A DNA stretch of 30,422 nt from Lachnospiraceae bacterium UBA7060 (GCA_002493835.1 DLAA01000139.1:1-30422), one strand, 5' to 3'; numbered from the stretch's first letter, positions 1-9,429 are shown. A program made the numbers and translations. Notes: generated by a model from the letters alone, not told the origin.

Positions 1-2124
1 GGTGTGTTGTTCATCGCTTACTTTTGATGTATTAAAATTACCTATGTTTAAACTTGTCAAATTTTTACAGTGCGAAAACATGTTAGACATATCTGTAACA
101 TTTCCAGTATCAAAACTACTCAAATCCAACTTCTTTAGATTTATGCAAGAAGAAAACATCCCCCTCATATCTGTTACTTTTTCAGTACGAAAGACTCTAA
201 CATCCAATCCTGTCAGACTACTGCAGTAGCCAAACATCCCGTCCATACTTGTCACATTATCCGTATCAAAACTACTTAAATCCAAGTTCGTCAAATTACC
301 ACATCCTGAAAACATATCCGACATATTTATTACTTTCTCCGTCTTAAAGCCGCTTAAATTTAACATAACCGGTCCTAAGTGCTCCCCCTCACTTATTTCA
401 TCATTTTCATTGCACATAGAGAACATGTACGACATATCAGTCACATTAGCTGTATCCAAACTACTCAAATCAAGCTCTTTTAGGCTTCCGCATCCCCTAA
501 ACATCCCTTGCATAGTCGTCACTTGACTGGTATCAAAATTACGCAAATCTATAGCAGACATCTTATTACATTTATGTAACAAATATGACGCATCTGTCAT
601 ATTTGTTACATTAATTTCCGCAGATCTAATATAGTATCTCTTACTATACCACGGTGCTCGTTCCCACTTACTCATATTATCTTTTGCATACTCTGGAAGA
701 TCCCCTTCTCCTTCTACCACCAATTTCCCATTTCCGTCTATTCTCCATGTAATATTGGAACCATTTTCCTTATATTCCCCCTTAGCAATGTCATGCCCTG
801 AATCCGCCGGTATTTTCGTTATGATAATACTTTTATCCCGCTTCTGCGGCAATTCCATAAGAACACTTCCGTCAGGTTCACACCACACATAACCCTCATA
901 AAAAGGAAGCAATATCTCTTTTCTAAGATTATATGGTGTACAAATCGTACCCAAAGCCTCACAATCCTTAAATACCCCATTTCCATCATCCCACATATTA
1001 GAAAGATTAAAATTGCTTAAATCCAATCTTGCCAAACTTTTACATCCAGAAAACATCCCCCACATTATTTCTAAACTATCCGTGCTGAAACTGCTAATAT
1101 CCAGATTTACCAACTTCTCACATTCTTCAAACATCCATGGCATACTATATACTTTGCTTGTATTAAAACTACTTAAATTCACTTCCATCAACTGTCTGCA
1201 TTCCGAAAACATTCCCTGCATATTTGTAACTGCGCTGGTATCAAAATTGCTTAAATCTAAGTTTTCCAAACTACTGCACCCCGAAAACATCCTCTCCATA
1301 TTTGTAACTACACCAGTATCAAAACTACTTAAATCTATGTCTTGAATACTGCTACAGTTATAAAACATATAAGACATATCCTTAACTTTACTGGTATCAA
1401 AGTCTGATAAATTTACACTTTGCATATTTTCACATGCCCAAAAAATATCCGAAGCATCCGTTGTTCCTGTAGCCTTTATCTCTGCCGTTTTAATGCGATA
1501 CGCAAATGTCGTCCACGGATATGGATGCCAGCTATCCTCTTCTTGAGACGGAGGTCGGACATTCTCATTCGATCTGAAATTTCCCACCCCTTCTATTGTC
1601 AATTTCCCATTTGCATCAATTTCCCATGTAATATCCGAACCATCTTCCTCATTTTTATATCTTCCACTTGCAATATTTCCATCCGGTTTTTCTATTGAAT
1701 TTGATTGTCCATCCCCGCCGTCAGTCTCTTCCACACCATTTTCTACCGAGACGGCAGCATCCTTTTCTTTCTGCTCAGAATCAACACTTTCATTAGGCAA
1801 TAATTCTCCGTCAATTGCCTCATCTTCTGCACCGCATTCACCTGTTTCTCTTTCTGAGCCTATATCCTCTTTTGCACCATCTCCACCAGTTATTAACGCA
1901 TCTTCATTTGAATCATTCTCCGACAAGGTACATTCTTCTTCATCAAACTGTTCTTTTTCCCCCGGCGCGTCAGCTTCGTCCTCACCCTCTGACTTTTCTT
2001 CCACTTCTACGGCCTCTGTGCCACTATGCGCAGAATCCATGCTCTCTTCCGCAAAAACTTTCATCGGCACAGTATGAAACATCAGCGTCATCGCCATAAC
2101 AAACGCAAAATACCTTTTCCACAT
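1..2124 (-). CDS. BspA-like secreted surface protein with DUF285 repeats (C-terminus beyond window)
   Basis: Open for 708 codons from ATG 2124 to the left edge with no stop, so the protein is incomplete at its C-terminus. An in-frame TGA lies just upstream, and GGAG precedes the start. Residues 1-25 form a signal peptide (MWKRYFAFVMAM..., probable cleavage after VFA). Residues 26-140 are a Glu/Asp-rich low-complexity stretch. Two similar modules follow. Each has a short beta domain (ITWEIDANGKLTIEG near 150-190; ITWRIDGNGKLVVEG near 440-485) and then tandem repeats of about 24 residues of the type LDLSSFDT..VTNM..MFSGC (about 232-380 and 530 to the edge). This is the BspA/DUF285 repeat, known from bacterial surface proteins and adhesins. 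Likely secreted and cell-surface associated, binding host or bacterial ligands by inference. It is the third gene of a leftward cluster with a transglutaminase-like and a larger BspA-like gene. Whether it carries a wall anchor cannot be seen. Confidence 0.9.
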   Translation of the reverse strand, partial: MWKRYFAFVMAMTLMFHTVPMKVFAEESMDSAHSGTEAVEVEEKSEGEDEADAPGEKEQFDEEECTLSENDSNEDALITGGDGAKEDIGSERETGECGAEDEAIDGELLPNESVDSEQKEKDAAVSVENGVEETDGGDGQSNSIEKPDGNIASGRYKNEEDGSDITWEIDANGKLTIEGVGNFRSNENVRPPSQEEDSWHPYPWTTFAYRIKTAEIKATGTTDASDIFWACENMQSVNLSDFDTSKVKDMSYMFYNCSSIQDIDLSSFDTGVVTNMERMFSGCSSLENLDLSNFDTSAVTNMQGMFSECRQLMEVNLSSFNTSKVYSMPWMFEECEKLVNLDISSFSTDSLEIMWGMFSGCKSLARLDLSNFNLSNMWDDGNGVFKDCEALGTICTPYNLRKEILLPFYEGYVWCEPDGSVLMELPQKRDKSIIITKIPADSGHDIAKGEYKENGSNITWRIDGNGKLVVEGEGDLPEYAKDNMSKWERAPWYSKRYYIRSAEINVTNMTDASYLLHKCNKMSAIDLRNFDTSQVTTMQGMFRGCGSLKELDLSSLDTANVTDMSYMFSMCNENDEISEGEHLGPVMLNLSGFKTEKVINMSDMFSGCGNLTNLDLSSFDTDNVTSMDGMFGYCSSLTGLDVRVFRTEKVTDMRGMFSSCINLKKLDLSSFDTGNVTDMSNMFSHCKNLTSLNIGNFNTSKVSDEQHT

Positions 2125-2196
2125 AATACTCTTTCACTCCTCTCCCTCGAAGCACATGTCCATCTGCGAATCATAAACCCCTACCATTTTTATCAC

Positions 2197-2961
2197 TTAA
2201 TCCACTGTCAACGGATGCCCATAGGGAGACGGCTCCTGTCCCACATAAAGCCCATAAGCATCGCAGATCCAATAGGAATCCCCCATATTCACACGGCACC
2301 ATTGATGTGACCACTGGTTCTCATTCACATGCTCATAGGGAATACCCAGCATATCCAGACAAAGACCTGTTGCCCTCGCACATCCCGCACAGGACGCTAC
2401 TCCTGCAACAAAATATCCATAGGGATCGTTATAATGCGGTTCATCCGTCGAATAATACACCTGGCCGGAATCCACCCTGTAACGGATCGCCGCTGCTATT
2501 TGATAAAGCTGGTCTTCCCTACCCATGCCAATCAGCGGCGTGACAATGCCCGCCGCCACATCATATGCGGCACGGAATTCTTCATCCGTGCACTTCTTTT
2601 TCAGGCTTTTCAAATGCGGTAACTGCTCCAACGGGACAAGCCCGCTTGAAGCTGTCTGTATGGAATCCACATCTGCCGCTTCCGTGTCTGCTATCCCCTC
2701 CACGGCTTCACCGCCCGTTGCACCGGGATAAGCTTTCCGCCCTTCCTTCTGTCCATAAGTCAAATAGTGTTCGTACATTGTCTGGCTGTCTGTCCCTAAA
2801 ACCTGTACCACATCCGCGTAGGTCGCCGCATAAAAAGCAGGGTCAAATTTTTCAGCCGCTTTTACATACAACGGCTCTGAAACTGCCATTACTCCGAAAA
2901 CCACCGCCACAGCCAGTCCACACATCTGTTTCCAGTTCATTGCACTTTGTTGCCTTTTCAT
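2197..2961 (-). CDS. Secreted transglutaminase-like protein
   Basis: 254 residues; the start is preceded by AAAGGAGAAAGAG. Residues 1-36 form a signal peptide ending in VKAA. Residues 39-80 contain FDPAFYAATYADVVQVLG and HYLTYGQKEGR, a short module often found in secreted clostridial wall proteins. A low-complexity linker (80-110) leads to a transglutaminase-like core. Cys191 in ASCAGCARATG, His219 in WSHQW and Asp234 in WICDAYG match the Cys-His-Asp triad order of that superfamily. Members act as proteases, cross-linking enzymes or non-catalytic folds, so the reaction cannot be assigned. Because the gene sits 72-74 bases from BspA-like genes on both sides, it may process or cross-link those surface proteins; this is inference. 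No separate terminator is visible on either side, which fits co-transcription. Confidence 0.85.
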   Translation of the reverse strand: MKRQQSAMNWKQMCGLAVAVVFGVMAVSEPLYVKAAEKFDPAFYAATYADVVQVLGTDSQTMYEHYLTYGQKEGRKAYPGATGGEAVEGIADTEAADVDSIQTASSGLVPLEQLPHLKSLKKKCTDEEFRAAYDVAAGIVTPLIGMGREDQLYQIAAAIRYRVDSGQVYYSTDEPHYNDPYGYFVAGVASCAGCARATGLCLDMLGIPYEHVNENQWSHQWCRVNMGDSYWICDAYGLYVGQEPSPYGHPLTVD

Positions 2962-3035
2962 CTCTTTCTCCTTTCTGAAACATTCCGTTCACATAGACAC
3001 AAGTTATTGACTCCATCCTGTTTCCGCCATTCCAT

Positions 3036-6000
3036 TTATTTCAACAACCTCCAAAACCATTGGAATTTCTTGCTTATAATTCTGAATCTGACAGTTTTCA
3101 TACCGCCATATTTTCCTTTACCGGCTATTGTCACTTCTGCCGTACCCCTTTTTATATTATTGGTATAGCTTCCGTCTATAATTTCATAATCTGTGCCGAA
3201 TTTCAGGTTAGAATCATTAAGCCTTACGGTAATATCATCTTGGTCTAAAACGACGTCACTGCCGGTATAAGACTGAGCCGCAACGGTAATCTTGGCTTTA
3301 TTAAAGTCCTCCGGCTTAATCTCATATATTGCTTGCAATTCCCCGGAATAAGCACCTTTTCCTTTTACCGTCACCTTGACTTTATCGCCAATGACCAGCT
3401 CATCGTTTTTATCCAGCAAAGTTCCGTTTTCCCGTTCATATATGATATTGTTGCTATAATCTTTTCCAGGAACGAGTTTTTTACCATCAGCATCAATTAA
3501 AATCGGCTTGCTGATATAATTTCCAAGTTTGTCGATAAAACTCATATCAGCGACTCTAAGGGTAACTGGAAGCTCTTTGTCATCCAATGCTTTACTTATA
3601 ATCGTAAAAGTTTTTGTTATACTGCCATTAAAATTCCCTTTCCCTTTGATTATAATGACAGGGAGTTTTCCCGTCCCTGATGCGGTAAGTACTTTATTAT
3701 TCTTGTAAGAAAGAGTGTAATCAACTCCTTCAACCAATCTTTTACCCGCATAAGTCAGTTCGATTTTGGGCTTACTGCCTCCTTTTAAATATTTGCTTGT
3801 GATCTGCGTCTGTAACCCGCCAATTCTATTTGCTGTATCCTCTTTCAAATTATACGCATTGATACGGAAGGTTTTCTTAATGCTTCCTGTGTAGGCATTT
3901 ATCCCCTTTATAGTGACCGTTCCGGTTCCCACGTTCAGATTATTTGCATATGTAATTTGATAGTCTGTCCCATTTCTTAACGAAATTCCATCCACAGACA
4001 CCCATACATCCGGTTTCTGCTCCAAACCGTTATACGTTTGATCAGAAATCTTGTTTATCTTCGCCTTTTTCAGAGAAGTACCTGCAATATTAAAAGTCAC
4101 TTTCTTCGTTCCGGCATAGTCGCCAATGCCGCTCAGGACAGCAGTCGCCTTTCCCGCTTCCTTATTATTCATATAGGTGACCGTGTAATCCGTATTTTTT
4201 ATGAGTGGCGTATTCTGCAGGGTAACTGCCAGTTCCGGCTCAACCGCTTTCCCCGTATATGGCTGGTCTGGTATTTTCTTTACAGATGCTTTACTTAACA
4301 ATATATTCTTTGTAATAGTAAACTTAACGGTTCTTGAACCAGAATAATTGCCCCCGTCCTTTGCCGTCAGCAGGATGTCATAGGTTCCCGGCGCGCAATA
4401 GGCTTCCGTAATGCCACGCGAAAGGTCGGGATAAGAAACGGTAAAGTCCTTGTTATTTGATAATTTTTTACCCCTGTAACTTATGGACGGAAGCTTTTTC
4501 TGCACTTTACTAGTATAAGCAGCTGTGAGGTTGTCACAGGCGATTTCAGAATCGTTCAGGCTGACACGTTGTATGGTAAATGTTTCCGTCTCTGTTCCAG
4601 CATAGTTGCCTCTTCCCTTAACTACTATAGTGGGTGCTTTTGAAGATGCAGAGGCATCCTCGGCATTGGTATTATTTTTATAGGTAACGGTATAATCTTG
4701 TCCCTTTTTCAATCGTGTTTTACCATCATAAACATGCGCTTCCGGCTTTATGGCTTTACCCGTATATAGGTAATCACTGACCTCGGCAATCCAGAGGCCC
4801 GCCGGAATTATGCCCGATGCAGGGATATCTTCATCCGAAACATCTCCGTAATCATCGTCCAATACCCAGCCCGCATACAATGTAATATCAGAAGTTACGG
4901 TATCTGTGTCAAACCGCCAGCGGTCTGTACATTTATTATCCTTAAACCAGCCGATAAACCGGTATCCTTCTGCTGTGGGCACTTCCGGCTCAGATATTCT
5001 ACTGTTTTCCTTCACATCTGTGTATGCTTCTGGTGCAGTGCCATGGTTTAGGGTATTGAAACTTACACGGTATAATTTCTCGGCTCCGTTTTCTGTCCAT
5101 CCTGCATATAAGGTGATGTCTTCCTGCACCGTATCTACCGCAAAGTCCCATTTATTTTCACAGCTTTGTTCTTTATACCATCCTGTAAAACGGTATCCTT
5201 CCCTAACCGGATCATCCGGTCTAAGTACACTTTCGTTTTCTTGTACGATCTGTTCTTCTACAAATGATCCTCCATTTGAATTAAAAATAACATGGAAACC
5301 TTGATTGGCCGGCTTTACTGTAACTTCAAACTCTGTCGTTGCATTTCCATATATAACCGTAATAGTTTGTATACCATTTCCAGATAATACGCTCGGTGAA
5401 CAAATATATCCTTTCGATACTAAATCGCCATCAACATTAATTATAAGTCCTTCCGAATTTAATATATCCCCTGCATTATATATAGTATTAGTTGGCAGTG
5501 AATATATACTGATATTTTTTGTCTCGCCCACAATAGAATATAAACTAAAATGTTCTGTCTCAAATGTCAGATAATTTCCTTCTATATGAGCGTCAAGAAT
5601 TACCCATGAGCCATCCTCCTCTTGTCTATACACTTTACATGTATCACCATTCATTCCATCCGGAACAGGAAGGTGTACTATTACTTTTCCATTAGGCTGA
5701 ACCAATTGATCATTTTTTACGAAGCAAATATTATATAATTCATATCTTTCAAGTGGATCGTCGCTATCAAGAACTACATCTATTGTATCATTATTAGAAA
5801 TCCTAAATACCTGAAGAACTGTTTCCGTATCTATATTGCCTGAAGAATTTATAATAACGCCATTCTGATTTACAGAGCAGTCTTCCGTAGAAGAAAATAC
5901 TTTTATATATGTATTGTCTGTAGACAAAGCCATCTGAATAGCCATTGATAACTTATCTGATCCTTTATTTATGGAAAAGCAGCCTTTTAACGCTATTCCA

Positions 6001-8936
6001 GCAGGTCCCGATAATTTAGCGAAAGCTGATTCGCCTATTCCTGTTGCCATTTTAAACTGTTGTTTCCAGCTATCTCCATCTCTTACAATTAAGCGATTCA
6101 TAGTATCTTCTGCTAAGCCAACAAATTCTGAATACATATCATTAGAAGATGTAATCAGACTATTCACATCTATTTTGGCAACTTTTTTCGTCGTCTTTCT
6201 TATTTCTGACTCTATGGATTTCAAAAACACTTTTTGCAATTCTTTATCTTGTTCCGCTTTGTCGAGAAGAACATCAACCATCCGCTCCATCAGAATTTTC
6301 TTGTTCTCATCCATAAAATCATCAAATGCTGTCTTCTTTACACTGTCTGATAATGCTAAATCTACAACGGTAGCGGAAGCATCAAATAATATATCAAACG
6401 CATTTGCAAAGTAGGTTCCGGGTGAAGCTGCAACATTATTAGAAATAATAAAATATCCATCTTCAGGTACTTCAAAACTGATGGCAGGTGTACACTTTGA
6501 AAAAGATGCCTGTTCATAAGTAAGCAATTTACCAGTAATCGAGTTACTTATTAAATAATATAACTGTTCCCCCGTATCCCATAAACTTGTCATACTACTA
6601 AATTTTTCTATTTCTTCATAATCAATCCAATTTCCATCTTTGTCATAAATATCTACAGCCCCATAATAATGATTGCTATTATAAGCATCAAAACTAACCT
6701 TGTATTTATTTGTTGTATTTTCCTTTTGAACAGAATAATTATTTACATAAAGTCCATTTAGATTATATATATTTGTTTCAATTTTTTCTTCATATTTATT
6801 GTCCGGATAAAATGACGGCATGTTATCGATAGAATATGAGTATGTTTTAACAAATTCATCATATACATTAATTTGTATCGTTATATTTGTTCCGCTGGAA
6901 GTATCAGAAATGACAACATTGGTAGCCCCCTCCTTTTTCCCAATCACCTCAAGTGAATAGCCATATTCTGTTTTTTCATAGTCCGATAACGAAATGACAG
7001 AATTGTCACTTACAACAACAGACATTTTTTTCCATTCACTATCATATAATCCTGTCTCAGAATCTAACAATGCAAAAGCCAGCCACATACTATCACCGGT
7101 CTTAACACTTAATGATTTTTCAGTTGTAAAAACCAATATAGAATCTTCTTTTTCCAAATTAACTGGAATGGAAAACGTCTTTGTTTGTGCCGACTCATAC
7201 CCATCTGCAGTTACACTCACTGTCACTTGAAATTCTGAAGTGATATAGCTTTGATTTATGTATACCGGAACAGAGATATTTTGTTCCTGTACAGCATCAA
7301 AATTCATTGTTCCTAAATTCTTTGTATAGCTCCTATTTACCGCATTTTCAGCATAGCTTAAACCGTCAGATAATTCGATTTTAGCCGTCACATTGTCATA
7401 AGTAGGAGCTTCAATGGATGGCAGCATACACATAACCGTAACATTCATGTCAAATTTAGAACAGCTATATCCATCCTTGTAAGTGATGTTTTTAGGGCTT
7501 GTTCCAAGAGAAACCCGCACCCCCGGTGCATTCGAATCACCATCCCCTTCCCCAGGAGTGCCACTACCATAGTGAATATTTGCTGAGATTAACGCCTCAT
7601 TTCCATCGCCTATAGATATTTTTTTCCACTCTTCTTCAGTGCCAGAATAAAATACATCTGTTAAACAAGTACAACCATTAAAGGCATTTTCTTCAATATC
7701 AGTTATACTCTTTGGCATAGTTATGTTGACAAGAGAACTACATTCAGTAAAAGTCCATCCTTTTATAGATGTTATTTTATTTGGAAGAGTTACACTACTC
7801 AAACTGTTGCACTCTCCAAATGCAGTTTGTCCAATTGCTGTAACGCTATTGGGAATGGAAATGCTTTCCAAATTAGTACAATTATAAAATGCACCAGCGT
7901 CAATTGTAATAAGACTATCCGGGAGGATTATGCTTGTAAGTTTACTGCAATTAACAAATGCATTGTCAATCATCACTACCCCATTGGGAACTGTAAATGT
8001 TGACTCCTTTTTTCCTGCTGGATAACACGTCAATATTTTATCCCCATCAAATATATTGCCATAATCATCTTCGTGGTAACCAACATAGTATAAAACCCCG
8101 CTTTCTGTGCAAAATTTTTCGTTTCCGAGTCTTACAGCGATATTTTCTAAATCAGTACAACTGCCTAACCCACCAGGTCCATAAGCAAGGCTGCCTTCAT
8201 TTATAAATTGGATTGTTGAAGGCAAAGTAATCGAGATCAGATTAGAACAATCTATAAATGCATAGCTAGAAATGGTAGTGACAGTATATCCATTAATCTT
8301 TTCAGGTACATCGACATTTGTTATATAATTACCATCAATATAATTATTGCAGCTATTAATTTGTGCGTAGTAGATTTTGTCCAAATAGTCATAGTCGCAA
8401 AAGTATGAAAACTCAACACCTGAGATAATAGTTGTATCTGATATGGCTCTATTAGGTTCCTCTGAAGTTATCCCCTCATTCTTATTATTTTCATCATCTT
8501 CCAGATGATCTGCTTGGAAATCTTCATTTTCTGCATTATTATTGGACGGAGCATTGTTTGCGCTATCTATAATATTACTATCAGACAAATTTTCATCATC
8601 ACCACCGACATTGCTATCCTCCGTTGAATTTTCTCCACTTTCTGTTTCTTCTTCTCCATTAACCGTACTATCCACATCTTCTGCATTGGTATCTTTTTCT
8701 ACAGAATCACTTTGGCTGCCATCATCTGTCGGCACACAAAAACCGTCTACCTCTTTCTCCTCTTCCCCTGTATTGTCGCCAGTATTTACAGCAACATTAT
8801 CTGCATCACTTAAAGCAGAAACCTCCTGCCTCACCTCGCTTGCCACAACCTGCATCCCCATCGCCCCCACATCCGAAAACAGCATAGTCAGACACAGCGC
8901 CCCAGTCAACAACCGCCTTTTCCCTCTTCCTTTCAT
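3036..8936 (-). CDS. Giant BspA-like secreted protein with LRR_5, InlB B-repeats and YDG/MBG-like repeats
   Basis: 1966 residues, starting at ATG 8936 behind GGGAGG. Residues 1-33 are a signal peptide; 34-165 are an Asn/Asp/Glu-rich spacer. Residues about 205-456 are BspA-type leucine-rich repeats (LRR_5), for example AFYNCTNLESISIPNSVTAI, closed by the typical YSGTEEEWKKISIGDGNEAL. The middle (about 480-1210) has immunoglobulin-like stretches and an unrecognised helical part near 860-1010. Two InlB B-repeats (Listeria-Bacteroides repeats) follow at about 1218-1283 and 1293-1356, each ending in DITLYAGW. From about 1380 to the end there are several repeats of some 75-100 residues resembling YDG/MBG-like surface modules (QTYNGLEQKPDV, GTDYQITYANN). 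No LPXTG motif or C-terminal membrane segment is present, so attachment would be non-covalent or unknown. Probably an adhesin or surface scaffold and the first gene of the cluster, driven by the promoter at 8982-9010. Confidence 0.92.
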   Translation of the reverse strand: MKGRGKRRLLTGALCLTMLFSDVGAMGMQVVASEVRQEVSALSDADNVAVNTGDNTGEEEKEVDGFCVPTDDGSQSDSVEKDTNAEDVDSTVNGEEETESGENSTEDSNVGGDDENLSDSNIIDSANNAPSNNNAENEDFQADHLEDDENNKNEGITSEEPNRAISDTTIISGVEFSYFCDYDYLDKIYYAQINSCNNYIDGNYITNVDVPEKINGYTVTTISSYAFIDCSNLISITLPSTIQFINEGSLAYGPGGLGSCTDLENIAVRLGNEKFCTESGVLYYVGYHEDDYGNIFDGDKILTCYPAGKKESTFTVPNGVVMIDNAFVNCSKLTSIILPDSLITIDAGAFYNCTNLESISIPNSVTAIGQTAFGECNSLSSVTLPNKITSIKGWTFTECSSLVNITMPKSITDIEENAFNGCTCLTDVFYSGTEEEWKKISIGDGNEALISANIHYGSGTPGEGDGDSNAPGVRVSLGTSPKNITYKDGYSCSKFDMNVTVMCMLPSIEAPTYDNVTAKIELSDGLSYAENAVNRSYTKNLGTMNFDAVQEQNISVPVYINQSYITSEFQVTVSVTADGYESAQTKTFSIPVNLEKEDSILVFTTEKSLSVKTGDSMWLAFALLDSETGLYDSEWKKMSVVVSDNSVISLSDYEKTEYGYSLEVIGKKEGATNVVISDTSSGTNITIQINVYDEFVKTYSYSIDNMPSFYPDNKYEEKIETNIYNLNGLYVNNYSVQKENTTNKYKVSFDAYNSNHYYGAVDIYDKDGNWIDYEEIEKFSSMTSLWDTGEQLYYLISNSITGKLLTYEQASFSKCTPAISFEVPEDGYFIISNNVAASPGTYFANAFDILFDASATVVDLALSDSVKKTAFDDFMDENKKILMERMVDVLLDKAEQDKELQKVFLKSIESEIRKTTKKVAKIDVNSLITSSNDMYSEFVGLAEDTMNRLIVRDGDSWKQQFKMATGIGESAFAKLSGPAGIALKGCFSINKGSDKLSMAIQMALSTDNTYIKVFSSTEDCSVNQNGVIINSSGNIDTETVLQVFRISNNDTIDVVLDSDDPLERYELYNICFVKNDQLVQPNGKVIVHLPVPDGMNGDTCKVYRQEEDGSWVILDAHIEGNYLTFETEHFSLYSIVGETKNISIYSLPTNTIYNAGDILNSEGLIINVDGDLVSKGYICSPSVLSGNGIQTITVIYGNATTEFEVTVKPANQGFHVIFNSNGGSFVEEQIVQENESVLRPDDPVREGYRFTGWYKEQSCENKWDFAVDTVQEDITLYAGWTENGAEKLYRVSFNTLNHGTAPEAYTDVKENSRISEPEVPTAEGYRFIGWFKDNKCTDRWRFDTDTVTSDITLYAGWVLDDDYGDVSDEDIPASGIIPAGLWIAEVSDYLYTGKAIKPEAHVYDGKTRLKKGQDYTVTYKNNTNAEDASASSKAPTIVVKGRGNYAGTETETFTIQRVSLNDSEIACDNLTAAYTSKVQKKLPSISYRGKKLSNNKDFTVSYPDLSRGITEAYCAPGTYDILLTAKDGGNYSGSRTVKFTITKNILLSKASVKKIPDQPYTGKAVEPELAVTLQNTPLIKNTDYTVTYMNNKEAGKATAVLSGIGDYAGTKKVTFNIAGTSLKKAKINKISDQTYNGLEQKPDVWVSVDGISLRNGTDYQITYANNLNVGTGTVTIKGINAYTGSIKKTFRINAYNLKEDTANRIGGLQTQITSKYLKGGSKPKIELTYAGKRLVEGVDYTLSYKNNKVLTASGTGKLPVIIIKGKGNFNGSITKTFTIISKALDDKELPVTLRVADMSFIDKLGNYISKPILIDADGKKLVPGKDYSNNIIYERENGTLLDKNDELVIGDKVKVTVKGKGAYSGELQAIYEIKPEDFNKAKITVAAQSYTGSDVVLDQDDITVRLNDSNLKFGTDYEIIDGSYTNNIKRGTAEVTIAGKGKYGGMKTVRFRIISKKFQWFWRLLK

Positions 8937-8962
8937 TCCATTTCCCTCCCACTTTTTTCATT

Positions 8963-8982
8963 TTGCAATGTATATATTGCAA
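8963..8982. promoter_or_regulatory. Candidate operator dyad O1
   Basis: TTGCAAT, six bases, ATTGCAA: a 7-bp perfect inverted repeat. It begins at the last base of the -10 box and covers the predicted start of transcription of the surface-protein promoter. It matches the dyad at 9015-9034 exactly 52 bases away, about five helical turns. Binding by the adjacent XRE protein is inference. Confidence 0.6.
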
Positions 8983-9010
8983 TTATATTTCATACAGCAA
9001 GTAAAATCAA
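8982..9010 (-). promoter_or_regulatory. Sigma-A promoter of the BspA-transglutaminase cluster
   Basis: On the minus strand, TTGATT (9010-9005) and a perfect TATAAT (8987-8982) are separated by 17 bases. The expected start of transcription is near 8975, about 40 bases before the ATG at 8936. The -10 box touches one TGCAA dyad and the -35 box lies 5 bases from the other, a layout typical of a repressible promoter. Confidence 0.72.
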
Positions 9011-9014
9011 TGAA

Positions 9015-9034
9015 ATGCAACTTATTTATTGCAA
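9015..9034. promoter_or_regulatory. Candidate operator dyad O2
   Basis: ATGCAAC, six bases, ATTGCAA: the same spacing as the dyad at 8963-8982, with five perfect pairs (TGCAA/TTGCA). The 10-mer TATTGCAATT is repeated exactly at 8975-8984 and 9027-9036. The site lies upstream of the -35 box of the surface-protein promoter and 20 bases before the XRE start codon, so it could serve both directions. Confidence 0.55.
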
Positions 9035-9053
9035 TTCATTGAGGTAAGCCATT

Positions 9054-9296
9054 ATGTCGCAAAAATTAAAACAGGACATCCACATCGGCCATAATATCCG
9101 TAAACTTCGCAAGCAGGCTCATTTGACCCAAGAACAGGTTACTGCGCATTTACAATTACGGGGAATCGAGATTTCCCGCAGTAGTTACTCCCAGATCGAA
9201 TGTGGCACTTACAATATCCGCATTTCCGAATTAGTTGCGCTTGCGGAATTATTTCAAGTCGACTACAACGCTTTCTTTGAAAATATAGAAATTTAA
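9054..9296 (+). CDS. XRE-family (Cro/CI-type) transcriptional regulator, 80 residues
   Basis: A stand-alone helix-turn-helix protein: NIRKLRKQAHLTQEQV (about 14-29) and SRSSYSQIECGTYNIRIS (about 42-59) are the HTH_3 signature, followed by LVALAELFQVDYNAFF. There is no effector or peptidase domain. The start is ATG 9054 with GAGG nine bases before it. The gene is divergent from the giant BspA-like gene and shares a 117-base gap containing two matching dyads. It is therefore the natural candidate repressor of the surface cluster and of itself; this is inferred from position. No clear terminator follows, though an 8-bp inverted repeat occurs at 9304-9333. Confidence 0.87.
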   Translation: MSQKLKQDIHIGHNIRKLRKQAHLTQEQVTAHLQLRGIEISRSSYSQIECGTYNIRISELVALAELFQVDYNAFFENIEI

Positions 9297-9303
9297 GCCC
9301 GTC

Positions 9304-9333
9304 CTGTCTCATAAAGTAGACTTTTTGAGACAG
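9304..9333. repeat. 8-bp inverted repeat behind the XRE gene
   Basis: CTGTCTCA (9304-9311) and TGAGACAG (9326-9333) form a perfect stem with a 14-base loop just after the XRE stop codon. No T-run follows on the plus strand, so it is a poor intrinsic terminator. Its loop contains AAAGTAGAC (9313-9321), which is repeated inverted at 9399-9407 and, with one change, at 10077-10085 next to the recombinase gene. Confidence 0.5.
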
Positions 9334-9385
9334 ATAAAATATAATGAATTTGTCAATTTATGTATTGTATAAATCAATATTTTTG

Positions 9386-9407
9386 ACTGTATCGCATTGT
9401 CTACTTT
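9386..9407. repeat. Left imperfect inverted repeat flanking the recombinase gene
   Basis: ACTGTATCG-C-ATTG-T-CTACTTT. Its reverse complement matches 10077-10099 at 20 positions with one substitution and a one-base length difference. It lies 22 bases beyond the recombinase stop codon. The pair encloses about 714 bp. It could be the end of a small mobile element or a recombinase binding site. Confidence 0.6.
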
Positions 9408-9429
9408 TTGTTACAATTTTCTTAAATTT

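Noticed and set aside
1..1400. Regularly spaced DNA repeats that could suggest a CRISPR array
   Set aside because: Spacing is a continuous protein repeat (about 72 bases, DUF285); the frame is open throughout and no unique spacers of constant length separate identical repeats.
2565..2978. 137-codon plus-strand frame over the transglutaminase gene
   Set aside because: Shadow of a well-supported gene with signal peptide and catalytic motifs; no ribosome site of its own.
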